A stretch of 64,000 nucleotides of DNA from Hydrogenophaga sp. (GTDB lineage Bacteria > Pseudomonadota > Gammaproteobacteria > Burkholderiales > Burkholderiaceae_C), in NCBI RefSeq assembly GCF_030651625.1, contig NZ_JAUSCF010000031.1, positions 62,001 to 126,000 on the forward strand, written 5' to 3'. Positions 56,440 through 64,000 of this stretch are shown piece after piece. Below the pieces are notes generated by a model, which worked only from the letters and a program-made list of their open reading frames with translations, did not search any database and was not told the origin of the DNA. Within the stretch, counting starts at the first letter, position 1; each line of letters opens with the position of its first letter. The position numbers were made by a program, and so were the translations under genes.

Positions 56440-57819
56440 ATGAACACATCCGACTGGATCACCAAGGGGGTGTCGATCCTGCGCACCGGGTCGCTGAAGG
56501 GCGGGCCTGAAACCTCAGAGGCTCCTTCGAAGTCCAGCCGCAGTGCCGCGCGATCGACACGGGACCGCCTCAAGGCCACGCTTCGGCGAGATGAAGAAGC
56601 CCTTTCCCCGCGCGTGTTGCGGCGCACCTTGCTGGAGTTGCGGTCGATCGTCGACCCCAAGGTGAGTGAGGTCGAGGGCGGGCGCCGCGCACGTGGGGTG
56701 GCGGGCTGGTACGCCAGCGCCACACCAGAGCAGCGCCATGACATGTGGCTGCTGATGAGTGAACAGTTTGTGGCCGACCCCCTGAAAGTAAAGGCAGCAC
56801 AGGCCCAGTACACGGCCGCGGTGGGCACGCCCGATGAAGCGGCGGCCGAGGTGAACTACCGCAGGGCCACGGTGTCGCCCCGACGGCGGCTGCTGCAGCG
56901 GTTCAGCGTCAATCCGGAGGGCATTCGCTTTCTGGTCGATATGCGGGCAGAAATGCAGCCCCGCCTGAAAGCGGACCGGCGGCTGTTGGCGCTGGACGTT
57001 GAGATGGAGTACATGTTTTCGACCTGGTTCGACGTGGGGTTTCTTGACCTGCGCCGCATCAGTTGGGATTCACCCGCGTCCCTGATTGAAAAACTGATCA
57101 AGTACGAGGCCGTGCACGACATCCGTGGATGGGCCGACGTCAAGAATCGGCTCGATTCAGACCGCCGCTGTTACGGTTTTTTTCATCCCAGGCTGCCAGA
57201 CGAACCGCTGATCTTCGTCGAGGTGGCGCTCATGGACGACATGGCGACCTGCATCACGCCGTTGCTCGACGAGTCGGCCGCGCCGGCCAATCTGTCCAAG
57301 GCCACCCACGCCATCTTTTATTCGATCAGCAACACGCAGACCGGTCTCAAGGGCGTGAGCTTTGGTGACTCGCTGATCAAACGCGTGGTCGACACTTTGA
57401 AGGATGAGTTTCCCAAGCTGAAGACGTTTGTAACCCTGTCACCCATTCCAGGCCTGCGGCCCTGGCTGTCCAAGCATGCGTCGCCCGACTTGCTCAAGGC
57501 ATGGGAGCAGACGTTGGAGCTGCCCGCAAGCGCCCCGGAACGCGCGGCTTTGCTGGGTCTGGCCGCCCAGTACCTGGCATCCGAAATGCGTGATGGCAAG
57601 CCGCTGGACCCCGTGGCCCGTTTTCATCTCGGAAATGGCGCGCGCGTCGAACGAATCAACTGGGCGGGCGATCCGTCTACCAAAGGCATGAAGCAATCGT
57701 ACGGACTGATGGTGAATTACCTGTACGACCTCAAGCGGCTTGACCGGCACCGGGCTCTCCTGGCGCAGGGCAAAATCCCGACGGCCCCCGCCGTCGGTAA
57801 ACTGATCCCGGCCCCCTGA
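56440..57819 (+). CDS. matA: Malonyl-CoA decarboxylase
   Basis: This 459-residue enzyme converts malonyl-CoA to acetyl-CoA and CO2. It has the MCD helical N-terminal domain (about 35-150) and the GNAT-like catalytic domain, with FFHPRLPDEPLIFVEVALM and AIFYSISNTQTGLKGVSFGDSLIKRVV. The likely catalytic Ser/His lie in FVTLSPIPGLRPWL and RFHLGNGARVERINWAGD. Length fits the family. ATG 56440 has GGGAG upstream; the open frame from 56332 overlaps the regulator. It is the second gene of the malonate cluster. Confidence 0.93.
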   Translation: MNTSDWITKGVSILRTGSLKGGPETSEAPSKSSRSAARSTRDRLKATLRRDEEALSPRVLRRTLLELRSIVDPKVSEVEGGRRARGVAGWYASATPEQRHDMWLLMSEQFVADPLKVKAAQAQYTAAVGTPDEAAAEVNYRRATVSPRRRLLQRFSVNPEGIRFLVDMRAEMQPRLKADRRLLALDVEMEYMFSTWFDVGFLDLRRISWDSPASLIEKLIKYEAVHDIRGWADVKNRLDSDRRCYGFFHPRLPDEPLIFVEVALMDDMATCITPLLDESAAPANLSKATHAIFYSISNTQTGLKGVSFGDSLIKRVVDTLKDEFPKLKTFVTLSPIPGLRPWLSKHASPDLLKAWEQTLELPASAPERAALLGLAAQYLASEMRDGKPLDPVARFHLGNGARVERINWAGDPSTKGMKQSYGLMVNYLYDLKRLDRHRALLAQGKIPTAPAVGKLIPAP

Positions 57820-57858
57820 GGGCTGGCGAATGGCATCGACAACGACAGGAGACAACGC

Positions 57859-58845
57859 ATGACATGTTCCATTACCAGGCGCACGGCCTTGAGCGCAGCC
57901 CTTGCGGGGCTGGCCACCCACACCCTACCACTGCACGCGCAGTCCACCTGGCCCACGCGCCCCGTCAACATGATCGTGCCGTTTCCTGCAGGTGGCGGCA
58001 CCGATGCGTTTGCGCGTCCACTGGCGGTTCAGTTCTCGCGACTGACGGGGCGCCAGCTCGTGATCGACAACAAGGGCGGCGCCGGCGGTACGCTTGGCGC
58101 CACCCTGGCCGCACGGGCAACACCCGACGGCTACAACCTGTTCATGGGTGCGGTGCACCACGCCATTGCGCCCAGCATGTATCCCAAACTGGAATACGAC
58201 CTGGACAAGGACCTTGAACCGCTGATTCTGGTGGCCAGCGTGCCGCAGGTGCTGGTGGTCAACCCGAGCAAGGTGTCTGCGGCGAATTTCGCCGACTTTC
58301 TCAAACTCGTTCGCTCCAACCCGGGCAAGCTCAACTACGGATCGGCTGGCAACGGCACATCGCATCACCTGGCCGGCGAGTTGTTCAAGCAGCAGACCCG
58401 GACCTTCATCACGCACATTGCCTATCGGGGAGCCGGCCCTGCGCTGCAGGGCTTGATTGCGGGTGATGTGGAGATGATGTTTGACGGCCTCGGGTCTTCG
58501 GCTGCCCACATCCAGGGCGGCCGGATCAAGGCCTTGATGGTGTCTGGCGCACAGCGCAACCCGGCTCTGCCCGACGTACCTTGCGCGGCCGAACTGGGTT
58601 TGCCCGACTACACCGTGACCACCTGGTACGGCATCTGGGCGCCCAAGGGCTCGCCTGCGGAAGCGAGGGCCAGGGCCATCGAAGAGATCCGCAAGGCCTG
58701 TCTGACCGATGAAGCCAAGGCGGTCTGGGGCCGGCAGGGTGCCGCATTCCCGGACCTGAGCGGCGCCCAGTTTGACGCGTTCATCAAGGGCGAAGTGAGC
58801 AAGTGGGCCCAGGTGGTGAAAGCTTCCGGCGCCAAGCTGGACTGA
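57859..58845 (+). CDS. Tripartite tricarboxylate transporter receptor (TctC/Bug family)
   Basis: This 328-residue periplasmic receptor has a Tat-like signal (SITRRTALSAALAGLATHTLPLHAQ, cut near residue 28). The Bug-family core is WPTRPVNMIVPFPAGGGTDAFARPLA and KGGAGGTLGATLAARATPDGYNL. Position within the malonate operon suggests it binds malonate or a related dicarboxylate. No TctA or TctB membrane subunit is encoded nearby, so it would have to use a shared permease or act as a sensor. Its stop overlaps the next start (TGATG). Confidence 0.9.
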   Translation: MTCSITRRTALSAALAGLATHTLPLHAQSTWPTRPVNMIVPFPAGGGTDAFARPLAVQFSRLTGRQLVIDNKGGAGGTLGATLAARATPDGYNLFMGAVHHAIAPSMYPKLEYDLDKDLEPLILVASVPQVLVVNPSKVSAANFADFLKLVRSNPGKLNYGSAGNGTSHHLAGELFKQQTRTFITHIAYRGAGPALQGLIAGDVEMMFDGLGSSAAHIQGGRIKALMVSGAQRNPALPDVPCAAELGLPDYTVTTWYGIWAPKGSPAEARARAIEEIRKACLTDEAKAVWGRQGAAFPDLSGAQFDAFIKGEVSKWAQVVKASGAKLD

Positions 58846-59621
58846 TGACCGTGGCTGGACAGGTGCACTGCGAGATCGATGGTGCGCTGGCGCGGGTGTG
58901 CCTGTTCAACGACGGCAAGTTCAACGCCATGTCGCGAGCCATGTGGCGGTCGTTGCGCGCGATTTTTCTGGACCTCCAAAACCAGCAGGGCCTGCTCTGC
59001 GTCACCGTGCGTGGTATGGGCGGGCATTTTTGCGCGGGCGGCGACATTGCGGAGTACCCTGAGTTCCGGTTCAACGAATCGGCACTCCGGGCGTTTCACG
59101 AAGATGAGGTCTGGGGCGGGCTCTCTGCGATGCTGGACTGTGACCTGCCCATAGTGGCCTGTATTGAAGGCCACTGCATGGGCGCAGGCATGGAGATCGC
59201 CAGCTGTTGCGACATCCGCCTTGCCAGTGCGTCGGCCCGTTTCGGCGCACCCATCGCCCGCCTGGGATTTCCCATGGCGCCGCGCGAAGCGGCCCAGGTG
59301 GTGCGCGCTGCGGGCGAACTCACCGCGCGCGAGATGTTGCTGGGTGCAGTCGTGCTGGACGCCGCCGAAATGAAGGGGCGCGGCTTCCTGAACCAGGTGG
59401 CACCGCAGGAAGAACTGGTTCATGCTGTCGAACAACGCCTGGAGGGCATGACCAGACTCGCACCCCAGGCCGCTCGCATGAACAAGCAAGCCCTGCGTGC
59501 GTTGGCGCGTGGTGACGGAGTTTCAGCAGCTTCTCTGGACAGCTACCGGTATGCAGACAGTGCCGAACATCGTGAAGGCATAGCCGCATTTTTGGCCAAA
59601 CGACCCCCGCAGTTTGGTTGA
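58845..59621 (+). CDS. Enoyl-CoA hydratase/isomerase family protein
   Basis: This 258-residue crotonase-fold protein has the first oxyanion segment GHFCAGGDIAEYPEF (about 60-75) and the second CIEGHCMGAGMEIASCCDIRLAS (about 106-128). The usual catalytic Glu residues of hydratases are not clearly in place: AARFGAPIARLGFPMAPREAAQV replaces the typical FGLPE. It starts at the ATG overlapping the TctC stop, so it is coupled. Its job in malonate use is unclear; it may be a hydrolase or decarboxylase-like crotonase acting on malonyl-CoA-derived thioesters. Confidence 0.82.
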   Translation: MTVAGQVHCEIDGALARVCLFNDGKFNAMSRAMWRSLRAIFLDLQNQQGLLCVTVRGMGGHFCAGGDIAEYPEFRFNESALRAFHEDEVWGGLSAMLDCDLPIVACIEGHCMGAGMEIASCCDIRLASASARFGAPIARLGFPMAPREAAQVVRAAGELTAREMLLGAVVLDAAEMKGRGFLNQVAPQEELVHAVEQRLEGMTRLAPQAARMNKQALRALARGDGVSAASLDSYRYADSAEHREGIAAFLAKRPPQFG

Positions 59622-59654
59622 CTCTCTTCCAACAACATTCGCTTTGCCCCTCTC

Positions 59655-61211
59655 ATGAGCAATCACAACCTGTTTGTCGCCTTGCGCAAGGCATTTCCTT
59701 CCGATCTGGATGCCACGGCCGTTGAAACGGTGGGGGGCTCTGTTCCGTCACTCCACTACAGCTGGCGTGATCTGGACCGTGCCACGGCCATGATGGCCAA
59801 TTTGTTGGTTTCACTGGAGCTTCCGAAGGGCGCCCGCATTGCCGTGCAGGTGGAAAAGTCGGTGGAAGCCCTGATCCTGTATCTGGCCACACTGCGCGCA
59901 GGCTACGTTTTTCTTCCGCTCAACACCGCCTACCGCAGCGCCGAGATTGCGTACTTCATCGGCAACGCCGAGCCGGCCGTGGTGGTGTGCAGTCCGGCCA
60001 ACTTCGGCTGGGTGTCCAAGATCGCTTTCAACGCCGGCACACGGCATGTGTTCACGCTGGACGATGCGCGCCAGGGCAGCTTGTTGCAAAGGGCGGCTCA
60101 TCACAGTGCAGAGCACACCCCGGCCGTCTGTGCGGCTGATGACCTCGCTGTGATCATCTACACCAGTGGCACCACCGGGCGCAGCAAGGGTGCCATGCTG
60201 ACGCACGGCAACATCCTGAGCAACGCGCAGGTATTGCGGGAATACTGGTGCTGGAAACCTGATGATGTGTTGATTCATGCGCTGCCCATCTTCCACGTAC
60301 ACGGGTTGTTTGTGGCCATTCACGGTGCCCTCATCAATGGCAGCCCGATGCTTTGGCTCAACAAGTTCGACCCCGCCGAGGTGGTGGCTTTGTTGCCCAG
60401 GGCCACCGTATTCATGGGGGTGCCCACGCTTTACGTGCGCATGCTCGCCGAGCCTGGTCTGACGCGCTCGCAGGCTGCCCGTATGCGTTTGTTTGTTTCG
60501 GGCTCGGCGCCGCTGCTGATTGAAACGTTCAAGGCCTGGCAGGAGCGGACCGGCCACACCATTCTGGAGCGTTACGGCATGAGCGAGACGGTCATGCTGA
60601 CCTCGAACCCGTGCGCACCTGACGCTCGCCACGCAGGGCAAAGCGAGCGCCGCGGCGGGACCGTGGGTTTTCCTTTGCCTGGCGTGACATTGAAGGTGGC
60701 CGGCGATGCGGGCCAACCCCTGCCCGCAGGGGAGATCGGCAGCATTCAGGTGAAAGGGCCGAATATCTTCAAAGGCTATTGGCGCATGCCCGAGAAAACG
60801 GCAGAGGAGTTCACCGTTGACGGATTCTTCAAGACCGGTGACGTGGGGCGCGTGGACGAACGGGGCTATGTGACCATCGTGGGCCGCAGCAAGGACCTCA
60901 TCATCAGCGGTGGCTACAACGTGTACCCGGCAGAGATTGAAGCGTGCATCAATGACATGCCGGGCGTGGCCGAGAGCGCGGTGGTGGGCGTTCCACACCC
61001 GGACTTTGGCGAGGTGGGCGTGGCGGTGGTGACCGCAAAGCCGGGCGTGCAGCTCGACGGTGCTGCGATCATTGCGGCGTTGAAGACCCAGTTGGCCAAC
61101 TTCAAGATTCCCAAGCACTGCAGTGTGGTGCCAGAGTTGCCACGCAACACCATGGGCAAAGTGCAGAAGAACCTGCTGCGAGACGCCTGGGCGCACCTCT
61201 TCACGACCTGA
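59655..61211 (+). CDS. matB: Malonyl-CoA synthetase (MatB-like)
   Basis: This 518-residue AMP-forming acyl-CoA ligase activates malonate to malonyl-CoA. The P-loop is IIYTSGTTGRSKGAMLTHGN (about 167-186). PIFHVHGLFVAIHGALINGSPMLWLNKFDP is close to known MatB proteins. The later motifs are ERYGMSETVMLTSNP, GRSKDLIISGGYNVYPAEIE and the C-terminal Lys in PRNTMGKVQKNLL. Together with the decarboxylase it turns malonate into acetyl-CoA. Its 3' end overlaps the convergent MATE gene by 11 bp. Confidence 0.92.
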   Translation: MSNHNLFVALRKAFPSDLDATAVETVGGSVPSLHYSWRDLDRATAMMANLLVSLELPKGARIAVQVEKSVEALILYLATLRAGYVFLPLNTAYRSAEIAYFIGNAEPAVVVCSPANFGWVSKIAFNAGTRHVFTLDDARQGSLLQRAAHHSAEHTPAVCAADDLAVIIYTSGTTGRSKGAMLTHGNILSNAQVLREYWCWKPDDVLIHALPIFHVHGLFVAIHGALINGSPMLWLNKFDPAEVVALLPRATVFMGVPTLYVRMLAEPGLTRSQAARMRLFVSGSAPLLIETFKAWQERTGHTILERYGMSETVMLTSNPCAPDARHAGQSERRGGTVGFPLPGVTLKVAGDAGQPLPAGEIGSIQVKGPNIFKGYWRMPEKTAEEFTVDGFFKTGDVGRVDERGYVTIVGRSKDLIISGGYNVYPAEIEACINDMPGVAESAVVGVPHPDFGEVGVAVVTAKPGVQLDGAAIIAALKTQLANFKIPKHCSVVPELPRNTMGKVQKNLLRDAWAHLFTT

Positions 61212-62583
61212 TGGTTGCGCTGGCGGACGCTTCCCGTTCGATTCGCTTGAGCACCCGGCGACAGAGCAGAGCGCCCGCCACTCCGAAAACCACCACACCC
61301 AGGCCATAGCCTGCCATGACGCCACGCGCCCCGAACCACTGCGAGCCGAGCCAGATAAATGGCACCACCCCCAGAGTGGCGCGGCCCCAGTTCAGCGCGG
61401 TGGAATAGAAGGCAAAGCCCAGGTTGTTGAAAGCGGCGTTGGCCACAAACAGGGCACCGTTGAACATGAAGCTGCCCGCGACATACACACAGAAGAAGAC
61501 GATCAGTTCGCGTGCTTCACCCACGGCACCAAACGCATCGGCAATCCAGCCGCTACCGACGGCCAGCAACAGCCACACGGCCCCCACATAGACCAGCACC
61601 ACCTTGAGACTGTCGCGCACGGTGGAGCGCAGACGGTCAAATCGCCGTGCGCCCAGGTTCTGACCCAGGATGGGGCCCACCGATCCGGAGAGCGCAAACA
61701 ATGCCACAAACGCCACCGGAATCAGCCGTCCGATCACGGCCCAGCCAGCCACTGCGTTGTCGCCAAAACCTGCAATCGCGGCGGTGACGAAGGCATTGCC
61801 CACGGGGGTGGCAACCTGGGTCAAGACGGCCGGCACCCCAATGGCGAGGAATGGGCGCAATGTGCCGAGCAACACCGGCATGGCAGGCCACACCAGCAAA
61901 TGGTGCACCCGCACCAGCGCGTGAAGGCCGATGCCTACCATCGTGAAACGGGTCAAGACGGTGGCCACCGCGGCGCCGTCCAAGCCCCAGCCCAACCCGA
62001 AGATCAGAATGGGATCGAGCACTGCGCTGATGGCACCAGCCCCCAATGTGACGAACATGGCACGGCGAGCGTCGCCCAGCGAGCGCAGAAGTGCGCCCAG
62101 GCACATGCCCAATCCCAATGGAATGGCCGAGGGCAACACGATGCGTGTGAACCGAAGGGCGAGTTGGGCCGTTTCGCCGGTGGCGCCCAGTGCGCCCAGC
62201 AAGTACTGGAGGAAAGGGAAGGTGAGCACGACCGCCATGGTCATGAACATCCCCATCAGCAACATGGACGCGCCCGCAAGTTCTTGGGCCTTGTCACGGT
62301 CGCCGCGTCCCAGGGCCCGCGAGGTCAATGCGGTGGCCGCAATCGAAAGCCCGATCGCCAGTGAGGTGAGGAAAAACAGCAGCGTACCGGCGTAGCCCAC
62401 AGCAGCCGCCAGTTCTTTTTGCCCCAGCAGAGAGATGTAGAACAGGTTCAGCACGTCCACGAAGAAAACCGCCGCCAACCCGATCGAGCCGGTGGCGGTC
62501 ATCGTGATGACGTGCCTGAGTGTGGAACCTGTGACGAACTTTCCGGTTGTCTGAGGCTGTGGCGAGTGGGATGCGGTGCTCAT
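61201..62583 (-). CDS. MATE family efflux transporter
   Basis: This 460-residue inner-membrane antiporter has twelve predicted helices in two MatE halves (about 25-190 and 255-415). VFFVDVLNLFYISLLGQKELAAAVGYAGTLLFF is typical of helix 1-2. The second half repeats the pattern (GPILGQNLGARRFDRLRSTVRDSLK). It exports cationic compounds with Na+ or H+; the substrate is unknown. The start at 62583 is at the family position. It is convergent with matB, overlapping by 11 bp. Confidence 0.9.
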   Translation of the reverse strand: MSTASHSPQPQTTGKFVTGSTLRHVITMTATGSIGLAAVFFVDVLNLFYISLLGQKELAAAVGYAGTLLFFLTSLAIGLSIAATALTSRALGRGDRDKAQELAGASMLLMGMFMTMAVVLTFPFLQYLLGALGATGETAQLALRFTRIVLPSAIPLGLGMCLGALLRSLGDARRAMFVTLGAGAISAVLDPILIFGLGWGLDGAAVATVLTRFTMVGIGLHALVRVHHLLVWPAMPVLLGTLRPFLAIGVPAVLTQVATPVGNAFVTAAIAGFGDNAVAGWAVIGRLIPVAFVALFALSGSVGPILGQNLGARRFDRLRSTVRDSLKVVLVYVGAVWLLLAVGSGWIADAFGAVGEARELIVFFCVYVAGSFMFNGALFVANAAFNNLGFAFYSTALNWGRATLGVVPFIWLGSQWFGARGVMAGYGLGVVVFGVAGALLCRRVLKRIEREASASATIRS

Positions 62584-62662
62584 GGGGGCTTGGATGGCCC
62601 GCGCACTCTACACCTCAACGGCATGCCGGGTGCGATCCCGGCTATTTCAGAACACCTGCGCC

Positions 62663-63106
62663 TCAGCGCAGCACGAGCACGGGTGTGTGGGAGTGAGTCA
62701 GTACCTGCTGAGTTTCGCTGCCCAGCAGCAGGCGCTTCAACCCACGGCGCCCGTGAGAGGCCATGACGATCAGGTCGCATTTGCTGCGCTTGGCCGTTGA
62801 AATGATCGCCTCGGCAATGAGATCGGACTTCACTGTAACGGGCTTGACCTTCACCTCGCGCAGTTGTCCTGCGGACTTCACCGCATTGACAGTCGCCATG
62901 GCCTCTTCCTGCCATTGCTTTTCCACACGCGCCACCTCCGCTGCTGCCAGCGCCACGCCGCCTTCAAAGTAGGTTTGAGGGTAACGGGGCACCACCTTCA
63001 ACGCCACCACGTCGGCACCCGTTAGATCGGCCAGGTTGAGTGCGTGCTCCACCGCGCGCTGTGACAGCTTGGATCCGTCGGTTGCGACCAGAATGCGCTT
63101 GTACAT
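62663..63106 (-). CDS. Universal stress protein (UspA family)
   Basis: This 147-residue single-domain UspA protein has the start MYKRILVATDGSKLSQRAVEHAL. The ATP-binding motif is MASHGRRGLKRLLLGSETQQVLTHSHTPVLVLR (G-x2-G-x9-G-S/T form), so it likely binds ATP. Such proteins often rise during oxygen limitation or stasis. ATG 63106 has GGAG at the right distance. It is divergent from the P-type ATPase gene, with an ANR-type box between, so both may respond to low oxygen. Confidence 0.93.
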   Translation of the reverse strand: MYKRILVATDGSKLSQRAVEHALNLADLTGADVVALKVVPRYPQTYFEGGVALAAAEVARVEKQWQEEAMATVNAVKSAGQLREVKVKPVTVKSDLIAEAIISTAKRSKCDLIVMASHGRRGLKRLLLGSETQQVLTHSHTPVLVLR

Positions 63107-63322
63107 GTGTATCTCCTCGATGGTGTTGAAAAGGGTTTGTGCTTGTCGCACCTGCGGGCCGGGTTGTGCACCGTGACGTTTTTGTACGGAACGAAAGGGG
63201 AACTTGCAGTGATTTTCCGGCCGATGTCGCGCACGGTCAACGCAGGCACTTGCCATGAACGAATGGCCTGTGGTCCACTGCTTCTGTGACACCGCACGAT
63301 AACAAGGTTCAACCAGTCGTGG

Positions 63323-63336
63323 TTGACCTAGGTCAA
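63323..63336. promoter_or_regulatory. FNR/ANR-type box
   Basis: TTGAC-CTAG-GTCAA is a perfect palindrome that matches the FNR/ANR consensus TTGAT-N4-ATCAA at 8 of 10 defined positions and keeps the TTGA-N6-TCAA core. It lies 35 bp before the ATPase start codon, so the transcript start would be close to the start codon if it acts as an activator site at -41.5. It may serve the divergent usp gene instead. Confidence 0.6.
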
Positions 63337-63370
63337 GCGAGAGGAGCGACCATTGCCTTACGCTCGCAGC

Positions 63371-64000
63371 ATGAACCAGGCCGCCACCTTGCCCCCGGTG
63401 GGGTCTCCGACATCTGCCACATCGCGCGCACCCCAACCAACGGGAATTGAAGAGCGCATGAACGAAAGAGCTGGCTGGTTCGGTGAGCACCAGGGGCCGC
63501 TGACCGTGACCGACGATTTTGCGGTGCTGGACGACCCGGTTGAACAGAAGGAATTCACCGAGTTCACCGATGAAGACGGTCAGGTCAGGGCCAATTCGGT
63601 CCTGATGGTGCAGGGGATGTACTGCGCAGCCTGTGCCGACACGGTCGAGTCTGTGTTGCAGCACATGCCCGGCGTAGAGCGGGCCCATGTGCATGCAGCC
63701 ACACGCCGTCTCAGTTTGAGATGGGACCCAGCCATCACGCAGATGTCCACCCTGGCCCAGTTCGTCGGGAAGACCGGCTACCGGTTGCTCCCATTGCATC
63801 AGGCCTTGTCGATCAGTGAGCGTCTGGCCGAGACCCGGCAGGGACTCTGGCGCTTGTTTGTGGCTGGCTTCTGCATGATGCAGGTCATGATGTATGCGTG
63901 GCCTGCCTATGTGACCGAACCGGGCGAGATTCCTGCCGACATTGAGCAATTGCTGCGCTGGGCGAGCTGGATATTGAGCTTGCCGGTGGTGTTCTTCGCC
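63371..64000 (+). CDS. Heavy-metal (copper) P-type ATPase, CcoI-like, 5' part
   Basis: The window ends inside this gene; 210 codons are present. A variable N-terminus (about 1-75) is followed by an HMA metal-binding domain (about 76-145) with Cys85 and Cys88 in QGMYCAACADTVE. The first membrane helices start at LFVAGFCMMQVMMYAWPAY (about 162-180). FCMMQVMM is close to CcoI/FixI, the copper pump for cbb3 oxidase assembly. The catalytic DKTG site lies beyond the window. The ATG 63371 lacks a strong ribosome binding site. An ANR box upstream and an FNR-type gene elsewhere fit a microaerobic role. Confidence 0.85.
   Translation, partial: MNQAATLPPVGSPTSATSRAPQPTGIEERMNERAGWFGEHQGPLTVTDDFAVLDDPVEQKEFTEFTDEDGQVRANSVLMVQGMYCAACADTVESVLQHMPGVERAHVHAATRRLSLRWDPAITQMSTLAQFVGKTGYRLLPLHQALSISERLAETRQGLWRLFVAGFCMMQVMMYAWPAYVTEPGEIPADIEQLLRWASWILSLPVVFFA

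Overview
The window looks like chromosomal DNA of a GC-rich betaproteobacterium, most likely Burkholderiales/Comamonadaceae (Hydrogenophaga/Rhodoferax-like). Reasons: the tig-clpP-clpX-lon order, a TctC/Bug receptor, a TAXI-type TRAP transporter, a small Trp-rich protein of the kind seen in Burkholderiales, and two dispersed palindromic repeat families. This is inference from family resemblance; no rRNA gene is present.

Layout. 1-1025: a ParD-like antitoxin/zeta toxin pair with a 10-bp periodic operator-like repeat. 1357-2274: a CoA-transferase. 2476-4636: pobA (4-hydroxybenzoate 3-monooxygenase) divergent from an IclR regulator. 4896-9750: a complete Liv-type ABC transporter (F, G, M, H, binding protein) with a terminator after the binding-protein gene. 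10191-11006: a cytoplasmic trypsin-like protease. 11046-16082: an isolated bchO-bchD-bchI set (Mg-chelatase and accessory hydrolase of bacteriochlorophyll synthesis) behind an FNR-type Fe-S regulator, with a PpsR/CrtJ-like palindrome before bchI and a triplicated 65-bp repeat between bchI and bchD. 16549-18153: a PAS histidine kinase with a LOV-like domain lacking the photoactive cysteine. 18186-28153: two back-to-back RND pumps around hpnC (hopanoid squalene pathway). 28326-36481: a LysR regulator, D-amino-acid dehydrogenase, class III aminotransferase, TAXI-TRAP transporter and Asp/Glu-racemase-like protein, probably one amino-acid uptake and catabolism locus.

36603-43330 is the conserved core: tRNA-Leu(UAG), tig, clpP, clpX, lon and three tRNAs (Gly, Cys, Leu). 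43373-51881 holds a hypothetical protein, murI, class I fumarase divergent from fumC, a bacterial voltage-gated sodium channel, acs, a small cytochrome c and the Trp-rich protein. 52005-55598 holds ilvD, a LysR regulator and lgt. 55689-61211 is a malonate-utilisation operon (GntR regulator, malonyl-CoA decarboxylase, TctC receptor, enoyl-CoA hydratase-like protein, malonyl-CoA synthetase). 61201-64000 ends with a MATE exporter, a universal stress protein and the start of a copper P-type ATPase (CcoI-like) sharing an ANR/FNR box.

The most interesting region is 11046-18153: photosynthesis-type chelatase genes with a PpsR-like site, an oxygen-sensing regulator and a degenerate LOV kinase, but no other photosynthesis gene in the window.
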